Source: Coturnix japonica (taxonomy: Eukaryota > Chordata > Aves > Galliformes > Phasianidae). Taken from it: a stretch of 64,000 nucleotides of DNA. Positions 58,636-64,000 of this stretch are shown in pieces. How positions within the stretch are numbered: the stretch's first letter is position 1; every line of letters starts with the position of its first letter. The stretch is from assembly GCF_001577835.2 (NCBI RefSeq), contig NC_029531.1, forward strand, positions 1-64,000, written 5' to 3'. The position numbers and the translations under genes were made by a program. A model generated the notes under the pieces. That model was given only the letters and a program-made list of their open reading frames with translations, ran no database searches and was not told where the DNA came from.

Positions 58636-61600
58636 TCATAGCTGGCATCCCAGTTGGCTCAGGCGGGTGATGAACTCCTGCAGTTGGGTGCAGTGACCCC
58701 GTAGCCGTGTGGCCCTACAGTGTCCAGGGGACGGCACCTCCTCCACCCAAGAGTTGGGGCCCAGTAGGAACTGGGGGCTGTGAATGGGGACAGAGTAAGG
58801 GATAGCAGGGCATGAGGTCAGGACACGGGGTAAGGAACACTGGGATATGGGATATGGGAACACGTGGACTTGGGGATATGGGGATGTGGGGCACAGCCCC
58901 TTCTCACCGCCCCTCAGGGTCCCGCGTGCCCCCACTACCCCCCATCACCAGGTAGATGTTATGGGGTTGCAGGCGTAGTGGGCAGCTCTTCCGCACCAGA
59001 AGCCGTCTCCGCTCCCCAGGGGCCGCTGTTGTGTCCTGCCCTGCACCAGTACACACCAGTATGAACCCTCTAAACTTCCCCAGTACCACCCAGTATACTC
59101 TCACATTGTTCAAGTATGGCTGAGAGACACCCCTGCCATAGCACAACATGATGCTACCCTACAATGGTCAAATGTTCCCCAGCGCCCACTTCTCACCCCA
59201 TAACCTCTTCCAGTGTTCCCAGTATACCCATTCAGTCTCTACCGGAGTTCCTATCCACCCAGTCTCAGTTCCCAGTCCTTCCCAGTCCCTCCCAGTACTC
59301 CCTACCTCTCCCAGTCCCTCCCAGTGCCCTCAGTCTCACCTCCAAACAGCACCTCCTTGATTTCTGTCTCAAATGCCACAAAAGCCCCAATCTCACTCTG
59401 GGACAGCACCCGAACCACCAGCGCTGGGGGTCAGAAGGGGGTATGTGGTCAAAGGGGTCATAAAGATGGGGTCATAGGGACTGTTGTATCAGAGGAGTTA
59501 TGGGGGACATCATAGGGCAGCTGTGGCTTTCTTGGGGTCAGAAGGACAACTGGGGTACAGGGAGAAATCTACAGGATCCTAGTGAATGTTTTTAGGGTTC
59601 AGGGGTCACTTGTGGGGTACAGTGCACAGCTGTAGGGCTCAGGGGCAGCGGATTGAGGGCAGTCAGGGTTTGGGATGCAGCTAATTTGAGGTCAGCAGGT
59701 TTGAGGTGCAGTGATTTGGGGGTCTCACCATAGTCCACACGGGGGCTGTAGCAGGCAAAGTCATGGCGGTCATCAGCCGTCACATCTTGTGTCTTCCTCT
59801 GGGCATGGGGACATCCCCCTGAGGACCCCCAACATCAATAGGGTCCCCCAACATCATCAGGGACCCAAAACACAAGGTTCTTTGTGTGGCTCCCCTCTAT
59901 GTCCTGCATGTCCCTCTCCTATGTTCCCGCATAAACCCCATAACCTCACCCCAAGATCCTCCAAAGTTGGGCGGAGGATGTGGGGGGGTGTTCACTGGAT
60001 GGGGGCCCTATATATGGGGTCACAGTGGGGTCCCACCTTGGGCGCATTCACAGATCTTGGGGGAGCACAGCGTGGCGATGGTGCTGCTCCTTTGTGGGGC
60101 GTTGTAGAAGATGGTGCAGCGCTGACCTGGATGAGGCACAGAGGGGTCAGATCGGCCATTCCTCCTTCAATGGCCACACCCACAAGGACCCCCACCCACT
60201 TAGGCCCCGCCCATTGAAGACCCCACCCACCAGGCTCATAGTAGTCATAGATGGCCGCCATTGCTGGCTGCATGTGACCCACGGCCACGTCCTGGGTGGC
60301 ACCAAAACTGAGACACTGCCGCTCAGAGGGGACCTGGGGACAAGGACAGGAATGAGGACACGTGGGGGAACACGGGGATATGTGGGGAGAACAGGATATG
60401 GTATGGGGACACATGGACATGGGGGATATGGGATCATAGGACCACTGAGGTCATAGGGTGACATAGGGGGACACACCTCGTCCAGGTACAGCACCAACTG
60501 GTTCCCATCCAGCTCATAGTGACTGATCCAGTGATCCACCACGTCCCGCAGCTGTTGTGGGGACAGCAGCACCTTGATACGTCCTCCACCCCAACACCCA
60601 CATCGAACTATCCAACACCCCAACAGTCCAACCCAACAGCTCCAACTCAACATCCCCAAACCCCAACACCCTCAAACCCAATCCCAACAACCCCAATTCA
60701 ACATTCCAACCCAACATCACAACACCTCAACAGCCCAACCCAACAGCTCCACCTCAACACCCCCACACCCCAACACCCTCAAACCCAACAACCCCAACTC
60801 AACGTTCCAACCCAACATCACAACACCTCAATAACCCCATATCCCACAACTCCAACATTCCACTACCCCAAACAACTCCAACATCCCCATACCCCATAAC
60901 TCCCCTAAACTATTCTATGTCCCCCAGTTCCCCCCAGGCCCCTACCTTGTCCAGATCTGTCCTATGGGGTGAGAAGCCACTGAGCAGAGAGATCTCCACC
61001 ACCACCATCCCTGTTAGCACCACCTCTGGGCTCCGCCTACAACAAGCCACGCCCATTATATCAAGCCACGCCCATCAACAAGAAGCCCCGCCCCCAATTA
61101 AAGGAAGCCCCGCCCCTCACCAGAAGCAGACCAGGAAGGCCACCTCGTGGGCTGAGCTTTGTGTGCTGCGGCGATGGCGCTTCCGGGCATCCCATGAGGA
61201 TATGGGGCTGAATGGGGTGGGGTCATCTGCTGCCCCCTCCCCTTCAATAGGCCCCGCCCCTTCCATAGGCTCCTCCCCCTCTTTAGGCTCCGCCTCCTCG
61301 TAGTCATAGCCCTCATAGTCCTCATCTGCTGGGGGTTGGGATATGCAAAACAGGGTCGAGGCCACGCCCCCTTGTGATGAAAAGGGGTAGGGGGCTTTGG
61401 GGTGGGAGGGGTCTCACCATGGTATAAGATGGGGCCAGTGATGGCCACCTCTAGGTGCAGTGCCTGGCAGGTGGCATTGGGAGGTGACAGCAGGCGGAAC
61501 TGGCGGAGCACCTGGGGACAGCAAGGGGACAGAGTGACACCATGATGGGACAGCAAAGGGACAGTGTGATGCCATGATGGGACAGCAAGGGGACAGAGTG

Positions 61601-63969
61601 ACACCATGATGGGACAGCAAGGTGACAGCGTGAGACCATGATGGGACAGCAATGGGACAGTGTGACACCATGATGGGACAGCATGGGGACAGAGTGACAA
61701 CCAATGATGGGACAGCAGGGGGACAGGCGTGACACCGTGAATGGGACAGCAAAGGGACAGAGTGACACCATGACGGGACAGCAAGGTGGAACCAGCGTGA
61801 GACCATGATGGGACAGCAATGGGACAGTGTGACACCATGATGGGACAGCATGGGGACAGAGTGACACCATGATGGGACAGCAAAGGGACAGCGTGACACC
61901 ATGATGGGACAGCAAGGGGACAGCGTGAGACCATGATGGGACAGCAATGGGACAGTGTGACACCATGATGGGACAGCAAGGGGACAGAGTGACACCATGA
62001 TGGGACAGCAAGGTGATAGCGTGAGACCATGATGGGACAGCAATGGGACAGTGTGACACCATGATGGGACAGCATGGGGACAGCGTGAGACCATGATGGG
62101 ACAGCATGGGGACAGAGCGACACCATGATGGGACAGCAGCGGGACAGCATGACACCATGATGGGACAGCAAAAGGACAGCGTGAGACCATGATGGGACAG
62201 CAGGGGGACAGTGACACCATGATGGGACAGCAAAGGGACACCATGATGGGACAGCAAGGGAACCCCGCCACAGCATGAGGGGACACCACGAGGGTTGGTG
62301 ACCTCTTGGAGGTGACACTGATATCCACACAGCCACCCACCGTCAACGTTCCTTCGCCATGTCCCTCCACCTGCACCGTCACTGGGCTGCCCAGAGGCAC
62401 CTGGGGACATGGGGACAGAGTGAGAACCCCAAAGCCATCACGTCCTGCCATGTCCCCTCATAACCCCTGTGTTAATCGTGTCCCCAAGTTCTACCATGTC
62501 CCCAATGTCTTCATGTCCCCACTGTCTTCACATCACATCCCACCAGGTCCAGATATGTCCCCTATGTCCTCACGCCCCCCCATGTCTCCATGTCCCACCT
62601 GCAGCTCCTGCTCCAGCGGCTCCAGTCCTGGCTTCAGCGTCACCCGAGTGCCACCAGCCTTCCCCCGGGCACTCCCTGGCCAGGAGAGCCCCAAGTTCAT
62701 CTCCGATGAGCTCCCGCGGCCCCAGTGCAGCCACATCTGGGCCAGCGCCTCCAGGGCCACCACTGTGTCCTGTGAGAACACCAAACAGCTTAGGTACACC
62801 GCCACCAAAGGGGACCCTGGGGATCAAATCACCCCAAGGCACCCTGGAGGGATGGGGAGGAGATAACTGACCCCCACCTACCTGCGTGGAATGGAAGCCA
62901 CCACCATAATTGCTCTGCTGTCGGAGCCATCGTGCTGCCCTCCCAGCCCCAGCAATGTTGCGGCTCTGCAGCAGTGCCAGAAGGGCATAACCTGTTGCCT
63001 CCACTGTGGCTGCGGGGCCACCGGATGGCCAGAAGGTTGCACGGCCACCTGGGGGGCATGAGGGGGGACATGGTTCATATGGGGTCATAGGGGGTCATGG
63101 GGGGAGGAATTAATCAGGAGAACAAACTGAAGAATGAATATGAGGGAGAGTAACGTCAATAGGAATGGATGCGAAGAACATGAAGAAGAGCTCAAGGGAG
63201 AATAAAACAGAAGGGTTCGAATCTGAGGAAAGGGATGGAAATGTCCAGGAGATACACAGAGAGACAGAGATGACACCACTCCATGGGGATGAAGGCATCC
63301 AAGTGCCATCACCCCATTGGATACGCACCGTGGGCGCTCCGGGCCATGCCCCGCAGACGTTCCACTGCTGGATGTGGCCCCGGAGGAGTTGTGTCCACCA
63401 GTGTCAAAGCATAGGAGGTGATGGCTGTCCCATAGGTCCCCAACTGCTCCACGCGGCCCCGGAGGAACGTGGAGGCCCGGGACAGGGATTTGTCCTGTGG
63501 CAGTGGGAGATGGAGTGTGGGGACATGAAGATATGAGGGATAATGGGGACACAGACATGGGAAGATGGGGGACACTGGGGGATGTGGAGACATACAGGGA
63601 CACGGGGTACACTGGGGGATGGGGGACACAGAGGGATGAGGGGCAGGCTGGGACGTGGAGGGATGGGAGGACATAGAGGGATGGGGGAATAGTGGGAACA
63701 TGGAGGACGGGGTGAGTGAAAGATGGTGGAATATATGGGGGGGCACAGTGGGGTATGGGAATATATGGGAGACATGAGGATGTGGGGTATGGGGGCACAA
63801 GGGACACATGGATATGGGGACCAAGACACAGGGATGGGGATATGGGACTCACCAAGAGGGGCAGCTCGGGGCTGTCCTGGGGCAGCAGAGCACGGGCACC
63901 ATGGAGGGCCACCACCACAAAGGCCGTCAGCGACACGGTGGCCTCTGGACCAGGGTCTGCCACACCACC
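58636..63969 (-). CDS. C4: Complement component C4, 3' half (15 exons)
   Basis: Exons from the 5' side: 63853-63969, 63329-63494, 62882-63048, 62599-62769, 62341-62400, 61418-61511, 61121-61328, 60946-61036, 60477-60572, 60231-60333, 60037-60126, 59729-59818, 59340-59423, 58908-59040 and 58636-58777 (stop 58636-58638). Phases chain throughout. The first four are late thioester-domain helices (VSLTAFVVVALHGARALL, STQDTVVALEAL). An acidic tyrosine stretch (DEDYEGYDYEE), like the sulfated one in human C4, precedes the alpha/gamma cleavage site RKRHRR. The gamma chain follows (VLTGMVVVEISLLSGF, YELDGNQLVLYLDE), then the C345C/netrin-like end (KICECAQGGCPHAQRK, DFACYSPRVDYG, LLGPNSWVEEVP, LGCQL stop). 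C4 is cleaved to C4b, which binds targets covalently in the classical and lectin pathways. The thioester itself lies beyond the right edge. Confidence 0.95.
60585..60905. repeat. CCAACACCCCAA minisatellite in a C4 intron
   Basis: About 320 bp of imperfect 10-30 bp units (CCCAACAGCTCC, CCCCAACACCC, CATCACAACACCTCAA). On the C4 sense strand this is G/T-rich and lies directly before a splice acceptor. Confidence 0.85.
61512..62262. repeat. 32-bp minisatellite in a C4 intron
   Basis: About 23 copies of a 32-bp unit, each starting CATGATGGGACAGCA with variants such as GGGGACAGAGTGACAC and TGGGACAGTGTGACAC. It lies between the exons at 62341-62400 and 61418-61511. The 32-bp period is not a multiple of 3, so all three minus-strand frames stay open over the array (up to 412 aa, repeats of CCPIMVS); this is an artefact. 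Confidence 0.95.
63049..63328. other. C4 intron of A-rich single-copy sequence
   Basis: A purine/A-rich plus-strand intron (GAAGAACATGAAGAAGAGC). No repeat or RNA gene was recognised. Confidence 0.5.
63495..63852. repeat. GGGACA-rich C4 intron
   Basis: A purine-rich plus-strand tract of GGGGGACAC, GAGGGATGGGG and GATATGGGG words between two C4 exons. No other feature. Confidence 0.6.
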
Positions 63970-64000
63970 CTGGGGACATGGGGACGTGTGGGTGACACAA

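Noticed and set aside
61098-62451. Overlapping minus-strand frames of 319-412 aa across the C4 intron repeat
   Set aside because: The 32-bp unit cycles through all three frames, so long frames arise automatically; the real C4 exons flank it.
63205-63235. GGTTCGAATCT resembling a tRNA B box
   Set aside because: No A box at the right distance and no cloverleaf; it is within a C4 intron.

Overview
The window is vertebrate DNA from a GC-rich, minisatellite-rich bird microchromosome. Gene content and order match the class III-like end of the chicken MHC-B locus (Gallus gallus chromosome 16, or a close galliform). In order it holds: the 3' end of an ODF3/CIMAP-family ciliary gene (+), two CD1 genes (+), a leukotriene B4 receptor (-), the avian tenascin-X orthologue known as tenascin-Y (TNXB, +), steroid 21-hydroxylase (CYP21, -), the centromeric histone CENP-A (-) and the 3' half of complement C4 (-, running off the right edge). 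CR1 LINE fragments, the tenascin S-P-X exon and the TNXB/CYP21/CENPA/C4 linkage all point to a galliform bird. Exon limits below were worked out by eye from GT/AG sites and phase continuity. CYP21 (10 exons), CENPA (4), both CD1 genes (6 each) and the 15 C4 exons chain without a phase conflict.

Layout: 52-998 ODF3-like 3' exons; about 1290-2505 a minisatellite; 2966-5323 and 6549-8619 CD1 genes; 9776-10870 LTB4R; 10871-16506 a gene-poor spacer rich in simple repeats and carrying the LTB4R and TNXB leader regions; 16507-46995 TNXB with 39 coding exons; 47092-50922 CYP21, tail to tail with TNXB; 51257-55817 CENPA, whose second intron is mostly a 3.4-kb G-rich minisatellite; 55818-58635 the CENPA promoter, two CR1 fragments and an unidentified AT-richer patch; 58636-63969 C4.

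The most striking part is the TNXB fibronectin-III array. Its 26 exons of about 294 nt have been homogenised, introns included. They fall into two sequence classes, and every class-2 exon is followed at once by an exon with an AAAPA linker (6 of 6). Two 25-N gaps lie in the array. One abuts a 1.27-kb block that recurs, identical as far as checked, 4,712 bp downstream; the other cuts an exon next to a CR1 piece. Exons 26, 27, 29 and 30 carry single-base indels that look more like sequencing error than biology. Copy number and order in the array should therefore be treated as provisional.

Functionally the genes are mixed. CD1 presents lipids, LTB4R is a leukocyte chemoattractant receptor, C4 is a complement opsonin precursor, CYP21 makes corticosteroids, tenascin-Y is extracellular matrix and CENP-A marks centromeres. 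Their linkage reflects ancient MHC synteny rather than a shared pathway. I found no convincing unknown multi-gene system. The best leads are the structure of the tenascin array, the domain-wise evolution of the CD1 pair, the missing alpha-2 cysteine in the second CD1, the altered DRY motif of LTB4R and the minisatellites inside CENPA and C4 introns.
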